From assembly GCA_963678275.1 (NCBI GenBank), contig OY782765.1, forward strand, positions 3,100,001 through 3,164,000: a stretch of 64,000 nucleotides of DNA, read 5' to 3'. Below, piece by piece: positions 53,233-61,240 of the stretch. Position 1 is the first letter of the stretch, and every line of letters starts with the position of its first letter. The position numbers were made by a program, and so were the translations under genes. This DNA is from G963677445 sp963678275 (GTDB taxonomy: Bacteria > Bacteroidota > Ignavibacteria > Ignavibacteriales > Melioribacteraceae). Below the pieces are notes generated by a model, which saw only the letters and a program-made list of their open reading frames with translations, searched no databases and was not told the origin of the DNA.

Positions 53233-53594
53233 GTTCAGATATCTTTTTCTGCGATAATCCGCGAAATCTGCGGGAATAAAACTCCGGATGAATAAGGTTA
53301 TAAGGTTCGTTTTTTAGGGGATTATCCCCGGCTACTAAGGAACCCCAATCTGGCAAAACACACAATTTCAAAATTAACAGCAACAATTTCAGTAATTACA
53401 ATCTATCTGAAAATCTTCAAAGATGAGAGAGCGGAATCCCCTCCCCTTAAGATTTTAAGGGGAGGACGGGAGGGGTTTGATCTACCTTGAGATGTCTGTA
53501 ATCCGATGAGAAGTCAAAATATTCGTAAAAAAAAAAAAAATGACTGGCTTTTTCTCTCAAATATATTCTTGTTGCCTGGAAGGTTAAAAAATCA
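53233..53594. repeat. Truncated sixth copy of the ~443 bp unit
   Basis: Matches the sub-type of units 3 and 4 of the 7.5-9.8 kb array (CTATCTGAAAATCTTCAAAG flank, inverted repeat starting at 53438, A-tract of 13) but stops before the AAAAGAATCGATTTCG part. It lies 44 kb from the array. Confidence 0.85.
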
Positions 53595-54358
53595 GGTTTC
53601 TTCCTTTGCATAAATTCGTCATTCGTCATTTCTTTGGTGGCGTTTATCCCACCCAAATCTGTGAAATCCGCGTAATCAAAAAAATCTGCGGCTCTCTTGA
53701 CCTTATTAATTGTTAATTGTTAATTATTAATTGCATTTTTGCCATTTTGCGTAGAATTTAACTGCCTACTGAGTAATCCCCCGGGAATACAAAATGAACA
53801 ACTCAAACGCCGTCACTAATCTGGTCATCTTACTCTGATTCTTTAAAAAGGCAATAAGGTTAAATCTGTGGGGCGGATACCCCGGCTACTAAGGTGAAAA
53901 GACCAAAAATAAGGTTTTAATACTTCATTTGTATTTTTTTGAGTTTTGTTTCGACTTCATTCCAAACTGGCAATATTGTCTCTGTGGGACTCTTAGGACA
54001 ACGGGGACACTAAGCTGTTTTTCAAAAGCGAACCCCGTCTATTATCATTCCGGATTTTCACTTTTTAAAAACCTTCCATAGGAAGGGATATCGTAATCAA
54101 ACGTCATGTTTTCAAAAATTGCGTTGGAGCAGTTTACCAAAGCCGCCACGCAAAAAAACAACCTACAAATAATTACCCTTCTAAAATCATACTAATTGGA
54201 TGAGCCAGAAACAAATACGACTATCCGGTGGCTGAGCGGAGTCGAAGCTACCACCGCTGGTTTCGACTCCGCTCAACCAACGGCTAATATTTGCAAAAAT
54301 TTTGGCCATTTTGCGTAGAATTTCACTCCTTGATGACTACTCCTACTCAGATTCTTTC

Positions 54359-55186
54359 CTACAAATCGATATTCACACCCAATGCGGCAAATTGTTTATT
54401 CCAGTCGAAATATTCCCCGTGAACACTTTTGCCTGAAAAATACTGGAGATAAACTTTCAGTCCTTTTCCGCCGGCTTTTCCAAACTTTATCCCCGCTTCA
54501 ACGGAATGATTGGGGGTGTAAGCGTAAAGATTCGCGAGTCTCAGATCATACCCAAAAAATGGAGAAACACCCCCGGCGATTTTATCCTTCATAAAATAAT
54601 CAAACCCGAGGTGGTAAATATCCTTGCCCAGGTCGGAAGGATCGACATGAAAAATATAGGTCATTCCGGCATATAATCTCAGATCGGAGAATTTATAATA
54701 GCCGATAAATTCAAGAAATTCCCGGCTGTAAACAATAGGATAATCGTAATCCAGCCATCTCTGGTTTGAACCGTCATAATGCCCGTCGGCAAAATGAGCG
54801 CTTATATGGCTCAGCCTCAGTCTCGCCCCAAATTCGGCACATTTATTTATTTTTTTCCATCCCGCGTTAAACCCGAAAAGATAGTCCACCGCGTCAACAG
54901 GGAAATGGAAATTCCTTTCCGCTCTCAGCCTCGTATAGGTAAAAAGGTCCAGTCCGAAAGAAAGCACAGTGTTATCATCATATTCAAAACGAAGCGCGTC
55001 GACAGAATTGCCTATATCGAGCCGTATCTCATTTTCATCAATCATGAAGAGCATTCCCAGCTTCGGCTCAAGAAAATTCGCGGTAAACGGCTGAATCGTC
55101 AGGTCATCCGGGAACATTTCAAATTTGTACTGCGCGAAAGTATTTGTCGCGAATAAAAGGAGCAAACCAAAAACAATTTTTTTCAT
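54359..55186 (-). CDS. DUF1207-like outer-membrane protein
   Basis: A 275-residue exported protein. The signal peptide is KKIVFGLLLLFATNTFAQ. The body is beta-rich with an N-terminal block (FPDDLTIQPFTANFLEPKLGM) and RLRLSHISAHFADGH and YSREFLEFIGYY segments that resemble DUF1207 proteins; it ends with a barrel-like strand. Start at 55186 with GGTGGAATTT upstream; 55195 adds three residues. It is the last gene of the five-gene surface-glycan operon, 18 bp after a GT2 gene, so it may be the outer-membrane part of that pathway. The family assignment is from memory of its motif pattern. Confidence 0.68.
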   Translation of the reverse strand: MKKIVFGLLLLFATNTFAQYKFEMFPDDLTIQPFTANFLEPKLGMLFMIDENEIRLDIGNSVDALRFEYDDNTVLSFGLDLFTYTRLRAERNFHFPVDAVDYLFGFNAGWKKINKCAEFGARLRLSHISAHFADGHYDGSNQRWLDYDYPIVYSREFLEFIGYYKFSDLRLYAGMTYIFHVDPSDLGKDIYHLGFDYFMKDKIAGGVSPFFGYDLRLANLYAYTPNHSVEAGIKFGKAGGKGLKVYLQYFSGKSVHGEYFDWNKQFAALGVNIDL

Positions 55187-55204
55187 AAATTCCACCAGTA
55201 AGCA

Positions 55205-56296
55205 TTAATATTTTCTTCCCTTCCATACCACTCTGCGGTTAAAAATAACGGTAAATGGAAGGATAAAAACATAAAGAATAAAATAAATTTCGAAAGCGAT
55301 AAAATTTTTAAATAAAATTTTCTGACCTATCAGCCTGTGGGTAAACAATAAGAATAAATAATCGGTCAGTATTTTAACAACCGCCATTCCAATCGCCAAA
55401 AAAGAAAAGAAAAATGGAAGCGCAAGCATCAGTAAATGAAGAATAAATCCTGAGGCCATAACGGCAAAACCGATAATGTCACTTTCCAGACCCCCGACAG
55501 CCCATCTCTTTTTCTGCTTATACAATTCAGGATAATCGGCGCATGGTTTTGATATCACCATCGCGCCCGGATCGGCGGGATAAATAATTTTATATTCACC
55601 CAGTTTATGAATAGCTGCGAGAATCTGGAAATCTTCAGTTACAGAAAAGGGCATCGATTCATACCCCCCGATTCTGTCATAAGCCGATTTCCTGTAGGAC
55701 ATATTATTCCCTATACAGGAAAGAGGTTTTCCAAGATTGATAGTTCCTGCCGCGACACCGAGCAGATAAATAAAATCGGCGGCCTGCATTCCCTCAAATA
55801 AGGTATTATCGGTTTGATTTGTATAACCACAGACCATTGCCACATCATCTGTATAATAGGAACAGATTGTCCTGGCCCATGTTGGCGATACGGTGCAATC
55901 GGCGTCGGTGGTAAGAATAATCTCACTGCTGACAGTCTGTAAAGCCTGTGCGATAGCGTTGGCCTTTCCTTTCAGCCCCTTTTTCTCTCCGTCAACTTCA
56001 AAAAGCCTGAATCTTTTTTTATCCCTTACGAAAGTTTTAATTATTCCCCTTGTGTTGTCAGTTGACTGATCTTCGGCAATTACAATTTCAAGTTTTCCTT
56101 CAGGGTAATCGAGCTTGTTAAGGGAGATCAGACAGTCCAGAATCTTATCCTCCTCGTTCCTCGCGGCTACAACAACTGTGGCTGTCGGAAGCGCGGAATC
56201 ATCTATTCGGTGGTATTTCTTAAGCATCCCCCTGAAAAAGATCACAGTCTGGATAATATAAAGAAAAAGCGCTATGGCAAAAATTATTTCAAACAT
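55205..56296 (-). CDS. Membrane GT2 glycosyltransferase (QxxRW type)
   Basis: A 363-residue family 2 glycosyltransferase with one N-terminal membrane helix (FAIALFLYIIQTVIFF), a GT-A domain (ATVVVAARNEEDKI, EIVIAEDQSTDN, ILTTDADC as the DxD-like motif, VTEDFQ as the catalytic acid region) and the QKKRWAVGG motif typical of processive GT2 enzymes, then three C-terminal membrane helices. It acts at the cytoplasmic face of the inner membrane with a nucleotide sugar. Its start overlaps the deacetylase stop by 13 bp. Product unknown: likely a surface glycan or glycolipid made with the neighbouring GT2. Confidence 0.9.
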   Translation of the reverse strand: MFEIIFAIALFLYIIQTVIFFRGMLKKYHRIDDSALPTATVVVAARNEEDKILDCLISLNKLDYPEGKLEIVIAEDQSTDNTRGIIKTFVRDKKRFRLFEVDGEKKGLKGKANAIAQALQTVSSEIILTTDADCTVSPTWARTICSYYTDDVAMVCGYTNQTDNTLFEGMQAADFIYLLGVAAGTINLGKPLSCIGNNMSYRKSAYDRIGGYESMPFSVTEDFQILAAIHKLGEYKIIYPADPGAMVISKPCADYPELYKQKKRWAVGGLESDIIGFAVMASGFILHLLMLALPFFFSFLAIGMAVVKILTDYLFLLFTHRLIGQKILFKNFIAFEIYFILYVFILPFTVIFNRRVVWKGRKY

Positions 56297-56919
56297 TCAT
56301 CAGGTTTCCCAAATTCAAATCCCCTGCTCCTGACTTCATCGGCAATAAAATCAAGAAGCTCCGGCATAATACCTTTAAGGACAGATTTATCATGAAGAAC
56401 AATAATCGAGTCTCTTCGTAAAAATTTTTTAACTGCAAACTTAACAATATCAGGATTATTTTTATAATCAAATGTCATTATATCCCACATTACAAGTTTC
56501 ATCCCTGACTTCTTCGTAATTCCCGATATGCCGGGTAATAATGAACCGAAAGGAGGCCGGAAATATTCCGGTTTCCCTATTCCCGCTTCTTCAGCCGCGC
56601 TGAAATATTTTTCCAGGTCCCGCCCCAGGTAAACCGCGAACCTCCACCATAAATATTTGTGTTCATAACCGTGACATCCATGTGTGTGTCCACGTTTAAT
56701 TATCATACGGGACATATCCCGATTTTTTTCAATATTTCTGCCTGTCAAAAAAAAGAGCGCGCTGATCTTATGCTCAGCAAGTTTGTCCAGAACCAGGGAA
56801 GTACATTCCGAAGGACCGTCGTCGAAGGTGAGCAAAATTTTCCCGTTTCTGGTTCTCCATTGATAATCGGGGAATAACCACCTTATTATTTTGGGAGGTC
56901 GGTATTGAATTGATATCAT
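56284..56919 (-). CDS. Polysaccharide deacetylase (NodB homology)
   Basis: A 211-residue carbohydrate-esterase family 4 deacetylase. Motif 1 TFDDGP (31-36), motif 2 as HTHGCHGYEH, motif 3 FRPPFG, then DIMTFDYKN and IIVLHD as motifs 4 and 5, so the metal site is complete. Start at 56919 overlaps the upstream GT2 stop by 4 bp and has GGAGGG upstream; the frame to 56943 is not needed. No signal peptide or membrane segment, so it probably acts on a cytoplasmic or membrane-bound lipid-linked sugar, as in glycolipid pathways, rather than on peptidoglycan outside. Confidence 0.9.
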   Translation of the reverse strand: MISIQYRPPKIIRWLFPDYQWRTRNGKILLTFDDGPSECTSLVLDKLAEHKISALFFLTGRNIEKNRDMSRMIIKRGHTHGCHGYEHKYLWWRFAVYLGRDLEKYFSAAEEAGIGKPEYFRPPFGSLLPGISGITKKSGMKLVMWDIMTFDYKNNPDIVKFAVKKFLRRDSIIVLHDKSVLKGIMPELLDFIADEVRSRGFEFGKPDECLK

Positions 56920-58055
56920 CTTTTTACCCTCCTCCCTTTCCATGAATAATTGCCGAAGAGTCCCGCTATGGCCGAAAAAACGATATAAGGAATGTGCAAA
57001 AGCTGGGTAATAAAATAATACCTGGGGGAAAAATCTTTAAATAGCAGCCTGCTTCCTTTTTTTAAAACAATAAAATCGGCTATAAACTTCATACTCATTC
57101 CGGCAGCAAACAGAAGTATATAAAAAAGATCAACGGTATATAAAGCAAGGAAGAAAGATACCGTTGTTGAAATAAAAAACTGAAATAATAATACCAGTTT
57201 AATAACAATCATTTTTTCAGGATAATATAATCCTTTGCTGGCCCATCTTTTCCGCTGGCTGAAAAGATCGCGGACTGATTTATTCGGTCTTGTTGTCACC
57301 ACCGCGTCGGGGCAAAGGGCAAACTTTACCTTACGCGGGTCCTCAGCGGCAATCTTATGCATCAACTGTTCATCATCACCCGATGATAATTTCCATGTGC
57401 CCTCATAGCCGCCGACTCTGTCAAAAGCATGCTTCCTATAGGCGAGATTAGCCGCGTTGCAAATCACAGGGGTTCCCGCTCCTATCAGTCCCGCTCCGCT
57501 TATTACCAGGGAAGCGAATTCCAGCTTCTGGATCTCCTGAAAAATGTTTCCATCCGAATTAAATACTACCGGTCCGCTTACAAAATCCACACTATCATCA
57601 AAATATTTCAACAAACTTTTAAGCCAGTCCCGCTGATAAATACAATCCGCGTCCGAAATCACAATTATATCACCTTTAGCCGATTCCAGTCCTTTTAGAA
57701 TGGCTCGTTTTTTATGCCCCCTGCTTTCATTATCTGAGTAGCTGCTGACTATCTGAAAATGGCCGGGCAATTTTTCCTCTTCAAGTATTTTTACCGAGTC
57801 ATCAGCGCTGTTATCATCAACATAGATAACTTGTAGTTTTTCCGCCGGATACTCTGCCTTTTTTAATGAGCGCAGGTTATCTCTTAAAACATCTTCTTCA
57901 TCCCTGAATGGAATAATCACAGAAACATTATAAATGCAGGATTCTTTATCGGCCTCCCTGGTTTTTATAGTAAGTTTATCCAGCCCCCTGCCAATCGAAA
58001 AAAGGAAATACAGGTAAAAGAATATCAGTAATATAAATATCGCCGCGAAAATCAT
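56916..58055 (-). CDS. Membrane GT2 glycosyltransferase (second)
   Basis: A 379-residue family 2 glycosyltransferase with an N-terminal membrane helix (IFAAIFILLIFFYLYFLFSIG), a GT-A core (VSVIIPFRDEEDVLRD, VIYVDDNSADDS, VISDADCIYQ, SSGDDEQLMHKI), the SQRKRWASKG motif and C-terminal membrane helices. It is a paralogue of the GT2 downstream. The start overlaps the flippase-like gene stop by 4 bp and its stop overlaps the deacetylase start by 4 bp, so translation is coupled throughout the operon. Confidence 0.9.
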   Translation of the reverse strand: MIFAAIFILLIFFYLYFLFSIGRGLDKLTIKTREADKESCIYNVSVIIPFRDEEDVLRDNLRSLKKAEYPAEKLQVIYVDDNSADDSVKILEEEKLPGHFQIVSSYSDNESRGHKKRAILKGLESAKGDIIVISDADCIYQRDWLKSLLKYFDDSVDFVSGPVVFNSDGNIFQEIQKLEFASLVISGAGLIGAGTPVICNAANLAYRKHAFDRVGGYEGTWKLSSGDDEQLMHKIAAEDPRKVKFALCPDAVVTTRPNKSVRDLFSQRKRWASKGLYYPEKMIVIKLVLLFQFFISTTVSFFLALYTVDLFYILLFAAGMSMKFIADFIVLKKGSRLLFKDFSPRYYFITQLLHIPYIVFSAIAGLFGNYSWKGRRVKR

Positions 58056-59008
58056 TTTTTTACCATTAAAAACATACCCGCGACCGAAGGCAAAACCAGG
58101 TTAAAAATAAAAAGAAATATCGCGGCGCTGAACGCGGCTGCCTCATTCACTCCAATCAGGGAATAAAAAAATACCGACGCGCTTTCCCTTATTCCCAGTT
58201 CACCCATAGAAACAGGAGGAATAAATCCCTTGGTAAAAAATACCACGTTGGCTACAAGGAATATAAGGGGAAGTTCTGTATTGACATTAAACGCCGTAAC
58301 AAGAAGCGCGAACTGGAGGTTATAGAGAAAAAATATGAGCGCCGATATGATAAGCAGTTTTTTAATAAGCGCCCTGCCGACCGATAAATTTCTCAGCTTT
58401 TCAACTCTTCTTTCAATTGCCGGAAATTTTGAAAACCATCCCGGAATAAATCTGCTCCTGAAAGAACTGTCAATGATAAATTTCCAGCCCGGCCTGATAA
58501 GAAGCAGTAAAACTATAAACATAAGGATAAGTAAAAGGGGAGTTATATCGAGATAGACCTTCAGAAATATTACCGAGGAAACCGCGCCCCAGTAAAGTAA
58601 TATTACTGTGGCAAAAAATCTTTCCAGCAGGTAGGCCTTTGTAACCGATTTCATTTTCTTTTCTTTTATGGCCAGACTTCTCCCGACAATTTCCCCAATC
58701 TGAAACGGGGTAAAAATCCCGGCGCTCATGCCAATAAGAAGTGAATTTACCGCTCCTTTGCGGTCATCATATCCGAGGGCTTCTTTTAAAATCAGATACC
58801 ACTTCAAAAACCTTATGCCGAGTATCAGGAAAGCCAGCAGAAACGCCGATATTAATGGTCCCTTTTGCGAATTGATTAATGACTTATAAATTTCATCCGG
58901 TTGAATATACCCCATCAAAAACCATATAAGACCTGCCGCTATTATCAGCTTGACCAATATTATTGCGATATTTTTATATTTCGGCCCGATCGCTTCTATA
59001 TTCTCCAT
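58052..59008 (-). CDS. Flippase-like/LPG-synthase-TM family membrane protein
   Basis: A polytopic membrane protein (about 318 residues from the chosen start) of the lysylphosphatidylglycerol synthase TM region/flippase-like family (YbhN type), with eight or so helices; ISLGIREŠ-type motif is represented here by VSMGELGIRESASVFFY near the C-terminus, which is typical of the family. Start at 59008 is preferred because the first membrane helix begins soon after; the frame to 59116 adds 36 residues and neither start has a strong ribosome-binding site. First gene of the glycan operon; likely moves a lipid-linked intermediate made by the GT2/deacetylase enzymes. Confidence 0.82.
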   Translation of the reverse strand: MENIEAIGPKYKNIAIILVKLIIAAGLIWFLMGYIQPDEIYKSLINSQKGPLISAFLLAFLILGIRFLKWYLILKEALGYDDRKGAVNSLLIGMSAGIFTPFQIGEIVGRSLAIKEKKMKSVTKAYLLERFFATVILLYWGAVSSVIFLKVYLDITPLLLILMFIVLLLLIRPGWKFIIDSSFRSRFIPGWFSKFPAIERRVEKLRNLSVGRALIKKLLIISALIFFLYNLQFALLVTAFNVNTELPLIFLVANVVFFTKGFIPPVSMGELGIRESASVFFYSLIGVNEAAAFSAAIFLFIFNLVLPSVAGMFLMVKK

Positions 59009-59196
59009 AAATAAGACAGACAAATTTACATAATTTTCCCGACTTCCCTTAACCGCAATATCCCGTGTAATAATAATTATTATAGCATGTAATAAAAATT
59101 GCCACAAAACTTTCATAACTTTTACTATGGTTCTGTGATGGTTAAAAGCAGTAATTTGCTACCCGAATATCCTTATTAAATAATTATGAAGGTTAA

Positions 59197-59622
59197 TTGA
59201 GTAATTCTGTTAAACATATCATTCTTGTTGCCGACAGCCAGGAAATGGTCAGGAACTCAATTAAACAGATAATTAATGAATCGGATGATTTTTTAGCCGG
59301 CGGTGAAGCCCGGAATGCCTATGAGCTTATGGAGCAGGTAAAAAAAGAAAAGTTTGATATTGTGCTTCTCGATATAAATCTTCCCGATAAAAGCGGCATA
59401 GATGTTTTATCCGATCTTAATGATATAAATCCCTCCCTTCCGGTTATTATCACCAGTATGTATGATGAAATACAGTTTGTCCGAAAAGCGCTTGATAACG
59501 GAGCAAGAGGTTTTCTGAGAAAGACCAATGTCGCTTCAGAACTTTTACCCGCGCTCAGGCTGTCACTCTCGGGAGAAATTTTTGTGAGTCCTTTTTTTAA
59601 AAATAAACTTGAGCAGAACTAA
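59197..59622 (+). CDS. Orphan single-domain response regulator
   Basis: A 141-residue receiver domain protein. The phosphorylation site is Asp59 in IVLLDINLPDKSG; Thr86/Ser87 and Lys109 (FLRKTN) complete the active site, and Asp13 is the acidic pocket residue. The sequence is closest to the receiver half of NarL/LuxR-type regulators, but there is no HTH output domain: the protein ends 25 residues after the receiver core. The start is TTG at 59197 with GAAGG upstream. No histidine kinase is adjacent. It lies 63 bp upstream of gdhA on the same strand, so it might be co-transcribed with it. Confidence 0.85.
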   Translation: MSNSVKHIILVADSQEMVRNSIKQIINESDDFLAGGEARNAYELMEQVKKEKFDIVLLDINLPDKSGIDVLSDLNDINPSLPVIITSMYDEIQFVRKALDNGARGFLRKTNVASELLPALRLSLSGEIFVSPFFKNKLEQN

Positions 59623-59685
59623 CACCTATAAGTAAAAAAATAAATTAAAACAGTAATAATTACCAAACATTTTGGGAGACAAACA

Positions 59686-61047
59686 ATGTCTGATTTCGTA
59701 AAAAATTTGATGGCTGAAGTATTAGCCAAGAACCCTGCCGAACCTGAATTCCATCAGGCGGTTGAAGAAGTTGCTGAATCACTTGAACTCGTACTCGAAA
59801 GACATCCTGAATATCGCGCTCAGAAAATTCTTGAAAGAATTATTGAGCCTGAAAGAGTTATTATGTTTCGTGTTCCCTGGATGGATGAGCAGGGTGAAGT
59901 TCATGTTAACCGTGGTTTCAGAATTGAAATGAACTCGGCGATAGGACCCTACAAAGGGGGATTAAGATTCCATCCTTCGGTAAACCTTGGCATTCTGAAA
60001 TTTTTGGCCTTCGAGCAGGTTTTCAAAAACTCACTGACTACTCTCCCGATGGGCGGTGGCAAAGGTGGATCAGACTTCGATCCTAAAGGTAAAAGTGATA
60101 TAAAAATTATGCGTTTCTGCCAGGCTTTCATGAGCGAACTTTATCGCCATATCGGCCCTAATACCGACGTGCCCGCTGGTGATATCGGTGTTGGCGGAAG
60201 AGAAATCGGCTACCTTTTTGGTCAGTATAAAAAAATCAGAAATGAATTTACCGGTGTTCTTACAGGTAAAGGCCTCAACTGGGGCGGCTCATTGATCAGA
60301 CCTGAAGCTACAGGTTACGGCGCTGTTTATTTCGCTGCCGAAATGCTAAAAACAAAAGGCGAAACCCTTGAAGGAAAAACATGCCTTGTTTCCGGTAGTG
60401 GTAATGTTGCTCAGTATACCGCTGAAAAACTTCTTGATCTCGGCGCGAAACCGATGACTTTCTCAGATTCGAGTGGTTCAATCTTTGATCCTGAAGGTGT
60501 TGACAGAGATAAATTAGCTTATGTAATGGAACTCAAAAATGTACGCCGCGGAAGGATTAAAGAATATGCTGAAAAATATCCTAACGCTGTTTATACTCCG
60601 TTTGATCCTAACGCTGGCTTCAATCCTCTGTGGGATCACAAATGTGACTGTGCTTTCCCAAGCGCTACCCAGAATGAAATTAATGAAAAAGACGCTCAGA
60701 ACCTGCTGAACAACGGTTGTTATGTTGTTAGTGAAGGCGCTAACATGCCTACCACACAGGATGGCGTTAACCTCTTTCTCGATAAAAAAATCCTTTATGG
60801 TCCTGGTAAAGCCGCTAACGCCGGTGGCGTTGCCGTTTCAGGTCTTGAAATGTCACAGAACAGCATGCGCTATCCATGGAGCCGCGAAGAAGTTGACAAT
60901 AAACTTCAGGGCATTATGGCAAGCATTCATAAAACATGTGTTGACATTGCTGACAGATTCGGAACTCCGGGCAACTACGTTAACGGCGCTAACATAGGCG
61001 GTTTCCTGAAAGTAGCCGACGCTATGATCGACCAGGGTGTTGTTTAA
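59686..61047 (+). CDS. gdhA: NADP-specific glutamate dehydrogenase
   Basis: A 453-residue hexameric glutamate dehydrogenase that assimilates ammonium (2-oxoglutarate + NH4+ + NADPH to glutamate). The glutamate/2-oxoglutarate site is visible in GPYKGGLRFHPSVN and LPMGGGKGGSDFDPKGKSD (catalytic Lys), with PAGDIGVGGREIGYLFG after it. The dinucleotide-binding loop is GSGNVAQYTAEKL, and the C-terminal MSQNSMRYPWSREEVD segment and length match the 450-residue NADP-dependent group (GdhA). GGGAG lies upstream of the ATG. A strong terminator follows the stop. Codon use is more uniform than in neighbours, consistent with high expression. Confidence 0.97.
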   Translation: MSDFVKNLMAEVLAKNPAEPEFHQAVEEVAESLELVLERHPEYRAQKILERIIEPERVIMFRVPWMDEQGEVHVNRGFRIEMNSAIGPYKGGLRFHPSVNLGILKFLAFEQVFKNSLTTLPMGGGKGGSDFDPKGKSDIKIMRFCQAFMSELYRHIGPNTDVPAGDIGVGGREIGYLFGQYKKIRNEFTGVLTGKGLNWGGSLIRPEATGYGAVYFAAEMLKTKGETLEGKTCLVSGSGNVAQYTAEKLLDLGAKPMTFSDSSGSIFDPEGVDRDKLAYVMELKNVRRGRIKEYAEKYPNAVYTPFDPNAGFNPLWDHKCDCAFPSATQNEINEKDAQNLLNNGCYVVSEGANMPTTQDGVNLFLDKKILYGPGKAANAGGVAVSGLEMSQNSMRYPWSREEVDNKLQGIMASIHKTCVDIADRFGTPGNYVNGANIGGFLKVADAMIDQGVV

Positions 61048-61079
61048 TTTTAGAGCAACCTCTTAAAATGTATATTACA

Positions 61080-61108
61080 GCCTCCGCGCCCGCGGAGGCT
61101 TTTTTTTG
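61080..61108 (+). terminator. Rho-independent terminator of gdhA
   Basis: GCCTCCGCG and CGCGGAGGC form a GC-rich stem around a short CC turn, followed by eight T. It lies 33 bp after the gdhA stop codon. Confidence 0.95.
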
Positions 61109-61240
61109 CCCTATCATTAAATCCAACTCGAATAATCTTACGCGAAGAGGCAAAGAAAAAGACTGATTTATTGTAGAGATTAGCCGGGATTCGCCTTACC
61201 CCGTCAGAGCAAAAAATTATTAGAAAGATTGAAGGAATAA

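Larger units (their letters stand above)
51610..54358. repeat. Repeat island C
   Basis: No gene in 2.7 kb. Contents in order: a third copy of the ~240 bp repeat (51.68-51.96 kb) with two inserted palindromic modules; GTCCC-GTCA-GGGA-type hairpins (52054, 52144) with GC-rich inserts and CCCCGCAA/TTGTGGGG between them; CATTTTGCGTAGAATTT phrases (51925, 52216, 52471, 53738, 54306); the large AAACTCACCC element (52304-52438); a full ~550 bp composite repeat (52.68-53.22 kb); a truncated ~443 bp unit (53.23-53.59 kb); and a CTGAGCGGAGTCGAAG pair near 54.23 kb. Confidence 0.82.
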
